The notes beneath the pieces are model-generated. The model worked only from the letters and a program-made list of their open reading frames with translations, made no database searches and was not told the DNA's origin. Shown here piece by piece: positions 1 to 5,667 of a stretch of 18,763 nt of DNA. The stretch is from contig CAKVEW010000048.1 in NCBI GenBank assembly GCA_934746015.1, positions 1 to 18,763 on the forward strand. The letters run 5' to 3'. Made by a program: the position numbers and the translations under genes. Each line of letters starts with the position of its first letter. Position 1 is the stretch's first letter. The stretch comes from an uncultured Clostridium sp. GTDB lineage: Bacteria; Bacillota; Clostridia; Clostridiales; Clostridiaceae.

Positions 1-25
1 TCAAGTGATTTAACTACAAAATTAA

Positions 26-63
26 CAAAAAGGATATTTTCATTTTTGAAAATATCCTTTTTG
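26..63. terminator. bidirectional Rho-independent terminator
   Basis: A 16-bp perfect stem (26-41 pairing with 48-63) encloses a 6-base loop. A-runs on the left arm and T-runs on the right arm allow termination on either strand. It probably ends a gene lying left of the window. Confidence 0.8.
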
Positions 64-75
64 TCTACAGTCTGA

Positions 76-96
76 GCATTAGAATAATTCTAATGC
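76..96. terminator. second hairpin after the first terminator
   Basis: GCATTAGAAT pairs perfectly with ATTCTAATGC around a single central A (76-96), followed by TATTTTATT. The near-absent loop makes it a less typical terminator, so it could instead be a protein-binding palindrome. Its position 12 bases after the first hairpin suggests a tandem terminator. Confidence 0.4.
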
Positions 97-132
97 TATT
101 TTATTATACTTTAAATTTAACTTTTAAATAAA

Positions 133-147
133 ATACTCGTAAATGAT
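133..147 (+). repeat. 15-bp motif shared with 11105-11119 (copy 1)
   Basis: ATACTCGTAAATGAT occurs identically here and at 11105-11119, and looser A/T-rich similarity continues for about 20 bases downstream in both. Each copy lies roughly 100-125 bp upstream of a start codon (231 and 11229). Its role is unknown; the presence of two copies is the only evidence. Confidence 0.5.
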
Positions 148-174
148 AATAACATAATAAAAATAAATAGAATA

Positions 175-183
175 TGATATAAT
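175..183 (+). promoter_or_regulatory. extended -10 promoter candidate for 231-827
   Basis: TGATATAAT contains a perfect TATAAT (178-183) preceded by the TGN extended -10 element. No good -35 box is visible 17 bases upstream, which is acceptable for an extended -10 promoter. It lies 47 bp before the start codon. Confidence 0.4.
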
Positions 184-230
184 TAAAATATTAAATAATA
201 AGATTATTAACAAGAGGAAAAATGTGAAGT

Positions 231-827
231 ATGGATAAGTTAAGATATTTAAAAGATATAAGCAATTTTGTTTTTATAAAGGATGATTTAGAAGAAGCAG
301 ATATTATTTTTATACCAGGTGGTACCTATCCAGAAGTTGCTGAAGAAGCAGCAAAATTATATAAAAGGGGATATTCTAAACTAATTTTGCCCTCTGGAGG
401 CTACAGTATAAAAAAGGAATCTTTTACAGGACCTTCAGTTAAGAAGGAGATTTATAATAAGAATTATAGAACAGAATGGGAGTTTTTAAGAGATGTTTTA
501 GTTATAAATGGTGTGAAGGAAAAGTGTATATTAAAAGAAGATAAAGCAACCTTTACTTATGAAAATGCTATTTTTTCTAAGAAGATAACAGATTCCTTAG
601 GGATAAAAATTAACAAGGCAATTATATGCTGTAAATCATATCATGCTAGACGTTGTCTTATGTATTATGAAACTTTATATAAAGATACTAAGTTTATTAT
701 TCATCCAGTGGATATAGATAACATAACAAAGGATAACTGGTATAAAACTGAGAAAGGAATTAATTTTGTATTAGGTGAATTAGAAAGATATGGATGGCAG
801 TTTAAGGATATACTAAAAAACTTATAA
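231..827 (+). CDS. YdcF/DUF218-family protein
   Basis: A 198-aa protein of the YdcF-like (DUF218) superfamily. The N-terminal strand runs into Gly-Gly (IIFIPGG, about residues 26-32), followed by a helix rich in Ala/Glu, then LILPSGG (about 51-57). A later T-x-E-N-A-x-F-S block (about 109-116) and KSYHARR (about 136-142) are also typical of the family. No signal peptide or membrane segment is seen, so it should be cytoplasmic; many YdcF relatives are membrane-bound, and this is the short soluble form. The exact substrate is unknown; the fold is Rossmann-like and relatives act in envelope or vitamin B12 metabolism (SanA, YdcF, CobF-like proposals). The ATG at 222 is followed immediately by TGA, so 231 is the start, with AGAGG at 213-217. 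It is monocistronic, with a terminator directly after it. Confidence 0.85.
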   Translation: MDKLRYLKDISNFVFIKDDLEEADIIFIPGGTYPEVAEEAAKLYKRGYSKLILPSGGYSIKKESFTGPSVKKEIYNKNYRTEWEFLRDVLVINGVKEKCILKEDKATFTYENAIFSKKITDSLGIKINKAIICCKSYHARRCLMYYETLYKDTKFIIHPVDIDNITKDNWYKTEKGINFVLGELERYGWQFKDILKNL

Positions 828-844
828 GAATTTATACGAAATAT

Positions 845-883
845 AAAAAGATTACTATTATCATAATAGTAATCTTTTTATTT
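845..883. terminator. terminator after the YdcF-like gene
   Basis: A 16-bp perfect stem (845-860 with 864-879) has a 3-base loop TCA, and the 3' arm ends in TTTTT followed by ATTT. It starts 17 bp after the stop codon at 827. Confidence 0.85.
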
Positions 884-916
884 AATAAATTAATATTGAT
901 AAACAATAAAAATATA

Positions 917-945
917 TTGAATAATTATAAATGGTGAATTATACT
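917..945 (+). promoter_or_regulatory. sigma-A type promoter for the lipoprotein gene
   Basis: TTGAAT (917-922) and TATACT (940-945) are separated by exactly 17 bp, 28 bp before the start codon at 974. An A-rich stretch precedes the -35. Both boxes match consensus well (4/6 and 5/6). Confidence 0.6.
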
Positions 946-973
946 ATAAATGTAATAGAGGAGGGAGAGTTCT

Positions 974-1120
974 ATGAAAAAGAAATTTAGAGTGTTAAAA
1001 CCTATTATAGTATGTTTAATAATAAGTATGTTTATAAATGGATGCTACAATAGCGAAAAAATAACTAATAAAAGAGAGTATAACCTTATAGTAATTAATA
1101 ATAGCAAAGAAGATATATAA
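974..1120 (+). CDS. small lipoprotein, probably frameshift-truncated
   Basis: This 48-aa reading frame begins MKKKFRVLKPIIVCLII: a basic N-terminus, a hydrophobic stretch and the lipobox-like INGC (Cys24), as expected of an exported lipoprotein anchored by diacylglycerol on Cys. AGGAGG at 959-964 gives a strong ribosome site. The frame stops at 1118-1120 inside an AT-repeat. In the +1 frame the reading continues as YKISIDKNEDDEWEFQLIK before a TAA at 1173-1175; that tail has coding-like composition, so I infer that an indel broke a slightly longer gene. Even joined (about 66 aa) it would be short, so the 3' part may also be lost. The next gene starts at 1197, likely in the same transcript. 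No function can be assigned. Confidence 0.55.
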   Translation: MKKKFRVLKPIIVCLIISMFINGCYNSEKITNKREYNLIVINNSKEDI

Positions 1121-1196
1121 GATTTCAATAGATAAAAATGAAGATGATGAATGGGAGTTTCAATTGATTAAGTAAATCTCTATGAAAGGAAATAAA

Positions 1197-1760
1197 ATGA
1201 AAGATAAAAATATTAAGGGAATAATAAAGAATATATGGATAATCTCTATTGTTTTATTATTAGTTAACATGTTTGTTCTATTTCAGTTAGGATTAAAAAT
1301 TCTAATTTTAAGAATAAGCCCAAACTTTATAAATTATATTTTGTTTTTATTAGTATTAATATGTCCAATATTCTTCTGGAATCCAATAAGAAAAAAAGTG
1401 GTATGGATTAAAATATCTTATAATATAATTGCTACAATTATAATTTTACTAAGTCTATTAAGTTATCTGTTTTTTTATAGTGAATATAAATATTTCACAT
1501 TTGATTCACCATGTAAAAATAACACTTTAATTATAGAAGAAAACTCTTTTCTTTTATCAGGAAACAGCAATTTTTATGAAAGAAAGTTTGGAATTTTTAT
1601 TAAATCATTAAATAAAAGTATATCAACGGATGATGGTTTTAGACCTTTTTCAAATAGTAAATATAGAATAGAATGGGTAGATGATAATACTGTAAAAGTA
1701 GAATATGACTTTGGAAGTAATGGTATATGGAAAAGTGAAACTATATATTTAGATAAATAG
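1197..1760 (+). CDS. membrane protein of unknown function, three TM helices and extracytoplasmic domain
   Basis: A 187-aa protein with three strongly hydrophobic segments at about residues 13-35, 45-60 and 73-92, then a polar C-terminal domain of about 95 residues that ends in beta-like alternation (YRIEWVDDNTVKVEYDFG). The STDDGFRPF block looks conserved. From memory it resembles the DUF5412-type small membrane proteins of Clostridium, but I could not check this. I chose ATG 1197 because AAAGGA at 1185-1190 lies 6 bases upstream; the alternative ATG at 1182 has no SD and would place the SD inside the gene. It follows the broken lipoprotein gene by 76 bp and has no visible promoter of its own, so the two are probably co-transcribed. 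Confidence 0.75.
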   Translation: MKDKNIKGIIKNIWIISIVLLLVNMFVLFQLGLKILILRISPNFINYILFLLVLICPIFFWNPIRKKVVWIKISYNIIATIIILLSLLSYLFFYSEYKYFTFDSPCKNNTLIIEENSFLLSGNSNFYERKFGIFIKSLNKSISTDDGFRPFSNSKYRIEWVDDNTVKVEYDFGSNGIWKSETIYLDK

Positions 1761-1778
1761 TAAAGTTTATAAAAGATA

Positions 1779-1806
1779 TTGAATTTTATGGTAAAATTAA
1801 TATATA
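1779..1806 (+). promoter_or_regulatory. weak promoter candidate for the GNAT gene
   Basis: TTGAAT (1779-1784) and TATATA (1801-1806) lie 16 bp apart, about 40 bp upstream of the start at 1847. The region is almost pure A/T, so such matches are easy to find by chance. Confidence 0.35.
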
Positions 1807-1846
1807 AATTAATAAAAAAATAAATAAGTATTTGGGGGTAGGAAGA

Positions 1847-2743
1847 ATGAAGGAGATAAAAGAAAGGATATTTTCTCAAGAAATTATTTTAAAAAAATAT
1901 TTAGAAGACAATGATATTCAAGGAATAAAAGAATTAGAAGATATTATTATTAATGAAGATAAAGTAAATTTGAAGCTAGAATTAAGCTATAGAAGTGAGA
2001 TAAAAAAGGATTATGAAAATAACAGAAATGATATAAATGAATTTTTATTTTATATAAATAATAAAATTATAGGATATTTAGGAATTTCAAGTTTTGGAGG
2101 GAATATTGCTGAAATAAATGGAATGGTCCATCCTAAGTATAGGAGAAATGCTATATTTACTAGACTTATGCATTTAGCTTTAGAAGAATGCAGAAGAAGA
2201 AACTTTAATGAGATACTACTTCTTTGTGATGATAAATCATCCTCTGCAATAAAGTTTATAGAGAGTAAAAATGGAGTTTATGCTTTTTCTGAATGTAGGA
2301 TGAAATGCTATAATGAAAGCTTTAAAGAATGGAACAAAGAAATTTCATTATTTAAAGCTCAAAATGAAAATATGAATGATATTAATAATTTAAATAGATT
2401 ATTATATGGGCATGAGTGGATTGAGTTTATTATGCCAGAGGATGAAGAAAAAAATAATATTATTACTTATTTAATTAAGATAGGTGATAAAATAATAGGA
2501 AGGATAAAGGTAAGTAAAAGTTTAAATTCAGCTTTTATTTCTGGTTTTGGAATTTTATCTGAATATAGGGGGAAAGGCTATGGCAAATCAGCTTTAGTAG
2601 AAACTTTAAATAATTTACATAATGAAAAAATATATGATGTTGAGTTAGATGTTGAAATTAGAAATAAAAGAGCTTTAAGTTTATATAAGAATTGTGGATT
2701 TAAAGAAGAATCTATTATGAATTATTACAACATAAATATTTAA
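1847..2743 (+). CDS. tandem GNAT-domain N-acetyltransferase
   Basis: A 298-aa protein with two GNAT folds in tandem. The C-terminal domain (about 165-298) has a canonical acetyl-CoA pyrophosphate loop, RGKGYG at 241-246, and the typical ending of family proteins, LSLYKNCGF. The N-terminal domain (about 1-155) shows the same layout (NGMVHPKYRR, then a helix, then SAIKFIESKNG), but its loop reads RRNA at about 99-102, where Gly would be expected, so cofactor binding there is doubtful. The substrate is unknown; relatives acetylate small amines, aminoglycosides or peptide N-termini. ATG 1847 is preceded by a G-rich SD (GGGGG, TAGGA at 1834-1843); a TTG at 1832 is in frame but overlaps that SD. 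A hairpin follows at 2801. Confidence 0.85.
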   Translation: MKEIKERIFSQEIILKKYLEDNDIQGIKELEDIIINEDKVNLKLELSYRSEIKKDYENNRNDINEFLFYINNKIIGYLGISSFGGNIAEINGMVHPKYRRNAIFTRLMHLALEECRRRNFNEILLLCDDKSSSAIKFIESKNGVYAFSECRMKCYNESFKEWNKEISLFKAQNENMNDINNLNRLLYGHEWIEFIMPEDEEKNNIITYLIKIGDKIIGRIKVSKSLNSAFISGFGILSEYRGKGYGKSALVETLNNLHNEKIYDVELDVEIRNKRALSLYKNCGFKEESIMNYYNINI

Positions 2744-2779
2744 ATATTCATATTATTAGAAATATTTATTAATTTGTGG

Positions 2780-2785
2780 TATAAT
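2780..2785 (+). promoter_or_regulatory. -10 element upstream of the CarD-like gene
   Basis: A perfect TATAAT is present. The hexamer 17 bp upstream (TTAGAA) matches the -35 consensus only partly. Transcription from here would begin about 10 bases before the terminator hairpin at 2801-2839. Confidence 0.4.
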
Positions 2786-2800
2786 AAATATACAATGTAT

Positions 2801-2839
2801 GTAGCTTCTAAGAGTTTCAGCTGTAGGAGCTACTTTTTT
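2801..2839 (+). terminator. terminator or attenuator hairpin in the carD leader
   Basis: GTAGCTTCTA (2801-2810) pairs with TAGGAGCTAC (2824-2833), with one G-U pair and a 13-base loop, followed by TTTTTT. It ends the GNAT transcript or, because a TATAAT lies 15 bp upstream and the next gene starts 32 bp downstream, could attenuate the CarD-like gene. Confidence 0.75.
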
Positions 2840-2870
2840 CAGTGTAAATAATTTTTAGGGAGGAACAGTT

Positions 2871-3365
2871 ATGTTTAAGATAAATGAGTATGTTGTATAT
2901 GGTCAAAATGGAGTTTGTATGATTGAAGACATAGAAAAAATGATATTAAGAAATGAAGAACTAGAATATTATATTTTATCTCCAATTAATAATAAAAAAA
3001 TGACTATAAAAATTCCTGTAAATAATAAAACGATGTCAATTAGAGATCTTATGAGTAAGAAGGAAATTATGAATTTAATAGAATTTATATCTAAAAAAGA
3101 AACTATAGAAATAGAGGATTATAGAAAGAAAAATCAGGAATATAAGTCAATAATAAGAAGTGGTAATGTTACAGATATTATTAAAGTTATAAATTCTATA
3201 AATGTTGAAAAAGATGAAAAAGAGTCTTTAGGAAAGAAAATTAATAAGACTGAGGATGATATTTTAATGAATGCTAAAAAACAATTATATCAAGAAATAT
3301 CAATAGTTTTAGGAATAAACATAAATGAAGTAGAAGCATATATTGATAATAATATACAACATTAA
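2871..3365 (+). CDS. CarD/CdnL-family transcriptional regulator
   Basis: A 164-aa protein. The N-terminus (MFKINEYVVYGQNGVCMIEDI) is the Tudor-like RNA-polymerase interaction domain shared by CarD, CdnL and the transcription-repair coupling factor TRCF: a hydrophobic strand, Y-G-x-x-G-V, then a short strand and turn. It binds the RNA polymerase beta subunit and affects promoter open-complex stability. The C-terminal two thirds (about 60-164) is helical and charged, as in CarD family members that contact DNA near the -10. Its length matches the family (about 150-170 aa). The SD GGGAGG at 2858-2863 is strong, 7 bases before ATG. It is flanked by hairpins on both sides, so it is expressed alone. 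The leader hairpin could make expression conditional. Confidence 0.85.
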   Translation: MFKINEYVVYGQNGVCMIEDIEKMILRNEELEYYILSPINNKKMTIKIPVNNKTMSIRDLMSKKEIMNLIEFISKKETIEIEDYRKKNQEYKSIIRSGNVTDIIKVINSINVEKDEKESLGKKINKTEDDILMNAKKQLYQEISIVLGININEVEAYIDNNIQH

Positions 3366-3429
3366 ATTTAAACCAGTAGGGATTTTTTTCAAACCTTATT
3401 TTCAGTAATTGAATAAACTTAGTTAATTC

Positions 3430-3456
3430 GTACTAGTTTATTACTGGTACTTTTTT
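3430..3456 (+). terminator. terminator after the CarD-like gene
   Basis: GTACTAG (3430-3436) pairs with CTGGTAC (3444-3450), with one G-U pair, followed by TTTTTT (3451-3456). The stem is short but the U-tract is good. The remaining bases from 3457 to 3544 hold nothing I can name. Confidence 0.6.
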
Positions 3457-3544
3457 GATTATTAATAATAATTAAGTATACTATTTCAGTTATTAAGCTA
3501 GTTGAAATATTTATTTAAAAGTAATATTTAATATGATATTACTT

Positions 3545-3582
3545 AAAATGGCTGTTACACATAATTGTGTAACAGCCATTTT
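3545..3582. terminator. strong bidirectional terminator, end of the ABC exporter operon
   Basis: A 17-bp perfect stem (3545-3561 with 3566-3582) encloses the loop TAAT, with AAAA and TTTT ends. It lies 3 bp beyond the stop codon of the minus-strand ATPase gene. Confidence 0.85.
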
Positions 3583-3585
3583 AAA

Positions 3586-4278
3586 TTAATTATTCATTTC
3601 TAAAGTTAAATTTCCATTTTCAATTCTATATATTGTATCTACCAAATCAAGAATACGTTCATCATGGGTTACCATTAAAGCGGCTTTATTATATTTTTTA
3701 ATTTCCCCTCTAATCATAGAAATAACCTCACGACCACGTTCACCATCAAGGCTTGCAGTTGGCTCATCTGCCAAAATTATATCTGGGTTATTCATTAAAG
3801 CCCTTGCTATTGCAACTCTTTGTTTTTCACCTCCAGATAATTTTGAAGGATATTGATTTAGTCTATGTCCTAGGCCAAATTCCTTTAAAAGCTTATTAGC
3901 ATGGTCATTAACTTCCTTTTTATTTTTGTTATTAGAAAGCTTTGGTATTAATTTTAGTTGATCAATAACTGTTAAATAAGGTATTAGTTGATGAGATTGA
4001 AAGACAAATCCTATTTGATTTCTTCTTATATCAGCTAATTCCTTTTTATTTTTTTCATTTAAATTTGTATCTCCAATCATTATTTCACCATTACTTGCTG
4101 AAAGTAGTGCCCCAGCAATGGATAAAAATGTACTTTTACCAGATCCTGAAGGACCAACAATAGCAACAAATTCACCTGGTTTAACATTAATTGAAACATT
4201 ATTTAAAACAGAATTTTCACTATCTCCATCTTTATATTTTTTAGATATATTTTTTAATTGAAGTGCATATCTTTCCAT
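3586..4278 (-). CDS. ABC exporter ATPase, MacB/HrtA-like
   Basis: A 230-aa nucleotide-binding subunit with all motifs intact: Walker A GPSGSGKST (42-50), Q-loop Gln94, signature LSGGEKQ (147-153), Walker B DIILADE (166-172), D-loop SLD and switch His205. It energises the FtsX-fold permease encoded just upstream; the stop codon of that gene overlaps this ATG by one base (TAATG), so translation is coupled. This ATPase subfamily (LolD, MacB, HrtA, YtrE) drives mechanotransmission-type transporters that expel hydrophobic or membrane-embedded compounds. A HrtA-like role in heme relief is my inference from the permease type. A 17-bp-stem terminator follows directly. Confidence 0.88.
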   Translation of the reverse strand: MERYALQLKNISKKYKDGDSENSVLNNVSINVKPGEFVAIVGPSGSGKSTFLSIAGALLSASNGEIMIGDTNLNEKNKKELADIRRNQIGFVFQSHQLIPYLTVIDQLKLIPKLSNNKNKKEVNDHANKLLKEFGLGHRLNQYPSKLSGGEKQRVAIARALMNNPDIILADEPTASLDGERGREVISMIRGEIKKYNKAALMVTHDERILDLVDTIYRIENGNLTLEMNN

Positions 4279-5405
4279 TAATAATTACCTCCTATTGCAG
4301 AAATTGCATCTACTTTTCTTATCTTTTTAATAGAGAATAGACTACTTAGTAGTGCTATTACTATAAATAACATTGATACTAAAGTTGCATCTCTAGAACT
4401 TAAGACAAATGGCATACTTGCTGGTAGCATACTAGCTAAAGAAAATGTTAGAATATTTCCTATAACCATGCTTATTACTGAAAGCATAAATACTTGAGAT
4501 GTTAGAGATGATGCTAAAGTTGACATTTTAGATCCTAAAGCCTTTAAAACTCCTAATTCAGGTAATTTTTGCATAGTTGTTATATAGAAGAATACACCAA
4601 CTATAAATGAGGATATTATTAATAAGAATACTAACATCATAACAATAGTTCCTTGTTCTGCTGAATATCCAGGAACATTTTTAATTGCATCAGCTTTACT
4701 TAATAATACTTTTTTATCTAAATTATCATTAACAAAGCTAGTAAGTGAATCTTGGTTTTCTGTAGACTTGTCCATATTAATAGCTAAAGCTTGAAAGTTA
4801 TTAAATTCCTTTCCAGTTGCAGAAGTCATTATTTCCTTATAGGTATCTAAAGATATAACCCCTACAGACATATGTCCATACATTTGATTTTTAGTAAATC
4901 CAACTACTTTTAATTCTAAATCAGAAGCTGAATCTTTAATTATATCACCGATTTCTATACCATCTTCTTTAAATGAATTATTTAAAACTATTTCTTTATT
5001 ATTATTTAAAGTATTTCCATCAATAACTTCAGGCATTAGAAATGCTGATGGATCAATGGCTAAGTAAACTATATTAGTTTTCTTATCTAAAGACTCCATA
5101 GTGAAATTACTTGTAAATAAATTAATAGGAGTAGCATTTTCATTTAATTCTATTAATTCATTAGAATTATTTAAATTTGTTACATCATCATCTGTAAAAG
5201 ATGAACGACTGATTAATTTATCTGCTGAATCCGATAATATATAATAATTTGCTTTAGAGTTTTCAACTGTAGATACAGTAGCAGCAGATAACCCCTTTGC
5301 AATTCCTGCTAAAAATAATACTAGAAATATAATAAGAGTTAAAATTCCAATTATTAAACTAAATCTAGCTTTATTGTGCTTTAATTCTTTTAATGCTAAA
5401 AACAT
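4278..5405 (-). CDS. ABC exporter permease, FtsX/HrtB-like
   Basis: A 375-aa permease with MacB/FtsX topology: one TM helix near the N-terminus (about 15-37), a large extracytoplasmic domain (about 40-250), then three TM helices (about 252-277, 300-325, 338-360). The start MFLALKELKHNKARFSL and the stretch LFLAGIAKGLS are characteristic of HrtB/DevC-like permeases. The length fits HrtB (about 350-380 aa) and is too short for BceB-type permeases, which have ten helices. The SD AAGGAG (plus-strand 5414-5419) lies 8 bases before ATG. It forms an operon with the ATPase. The promoter at 5466-5494 overlaps a 7-3-7 palindrome, implying repression. The substrate is not proven: heme is the best guess from the family; peptides or drugs are alternatives. 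Confidence 0.82.
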   Translation of the reverse strand: MFLALKELKHNKARFSLIIGILTLIIFLVLFLAGIAKGLSAATVSTVENSKANYYILSDSADKLISRSSFTDDDVTNLNNSNELIELNENATPINLFTSNFTMESLDKKTNIVYLAIDPSAFLMPEVIDGNTLNNNKEIVLNNSFKEDGIEIGDIIKDSASDLELKVVGFTKNQMYGHMSVGVISLDTYKEIMTSATGKEFNNFQALAINMDKSTENQDSLTSFVNDNLDKKVLLSKADAIKNVPGYSAEQGTIVMMLVFLLIISSFIVGVFFYITTMQKLPELGVLKALGSKMSTLASSLTSQVFMLSVISMVIGNILTFSLASMLPASMPFVLSSRDATLVSMLFIVIALLSSLFSIKKIRKVDAISAIGGNY

Positions 5406-5465
5406 AATTTATTCTCCTTCTTTTGATTAATATTTATTTATTACTGTTTTTATATTCATAGGTAT

Positions 5466-5494
5466 ATTATGAACCTAGTTCATATAAAAATCAA
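5466..5494 (-). promoter_or_regulatory. promoter of the HrtAB-like operon with overlapping palindromic operator
   Basis: Read on the minus strand, TTGATT (plus 5489-5494) and CATAAT (plus 5466-5471) are 17 bp apart. The perfect inverted repeat TATGAACctaGTTCATA (5468-5484) fills most of the spacer and enters the -10. A dimeric repressor bound there would block RNA polymerase. The layout is that of TetR/MarR-type control; HrtAB in Lactococcus lactis is controlled by the TetR-type heme sensor HrtR, which is a parallel rather than proof. No such regulator gene is in the window. Confidence 0.65.
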
Positions 5495-5504
5495 TATTAA
5501 ATAA

Positions 5505-5526
5505 TAATTTTTATTAATAAAAATTA
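5505..5526. repeat. 22-bp perfect A/T palindrome
   Basis: Positions 5505-5515 (TAATTTTTATT) are followed without spacer by their exact reverse complement. It lies just upstream of the -35 box of the minus-strand promoter. It could act as an UP element or protein site, or be chance in A/T-only DNA. Confidence 0.5.
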
Positions 5527-5550
5527 ATTATGAAATTTTTGAGCTTCAAT

Positions 5551-5579
5551 GGAAATTCCTCTGGGGCCCAGTAATTTCC
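5551..5579. promoter_or_regulatory. nested inverted repeat with GC-rich core
   Basis: GGAAATT (5551-5557) and AATTTCC (5573-5579) flank the palindrome CTGGGGCCCAG (5561-5571). An outer pair AGCTT (5542-5546) and AAGCT (5585-5589) extends it. The GC-rich core stands out sharply from its AT-rich surroundings. It lies between two divergent transport operons and is probably a protein-binding site or a structured leader element. Confidence 0.5.
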
Positions 5580-5580
5580 T

Positions 5581-5598
5581 AATTAAGCTTAAATTAAG
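5581..5598 (+). promoter_or_regulatory. direct repeats with 11-bp period, candidate response-regulator site
   Basis: AATTAAG occurs at 5581-5587 and again at 5592-5598, one helical turn apart, as expected for a dimer of an OmpR/PhoB-type regulator. TACAAT follows at 5611-5616 and again at 5631-5636 as possible -10 boxes without a good -35, typical of activator-dependent promoters. The downstream operon encodes such a regulator, so autoregulation is a reasonable inference. Confidence 0.4.
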
Positions 5599-5667
5599 GT
5601 AAGCTAAAATTACAATTAATATTGGTCGTGTACAATTGAGTCATAAAGTTAAAAAGGAGAGGAAAAT

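Noticed and set aside
1574..1879. 101-codon open frame on the minus strand
   Set aside because: It lies antisense to the end of the membrane-protein gene and the start of the GNAT gene, has no SD and low-complexity composition; an AT-rich shadow.
3366..3450. possible riboswitch-like pairing ACCAGTA (3372-3378) with TACTGGT (3442-3448)
   Set aside because: It lies downstream of the CarD-like gene with no plus-strand gene after it; the right arm is better explained as part of the terminator stem. Seven bases of pairing are weak.
3586..5405. BceAB-type bacitracin exporter
   Set aside because: The permease has four TM helices and 375 residues; BceB-type permeases have ten helices and about 650 residues.
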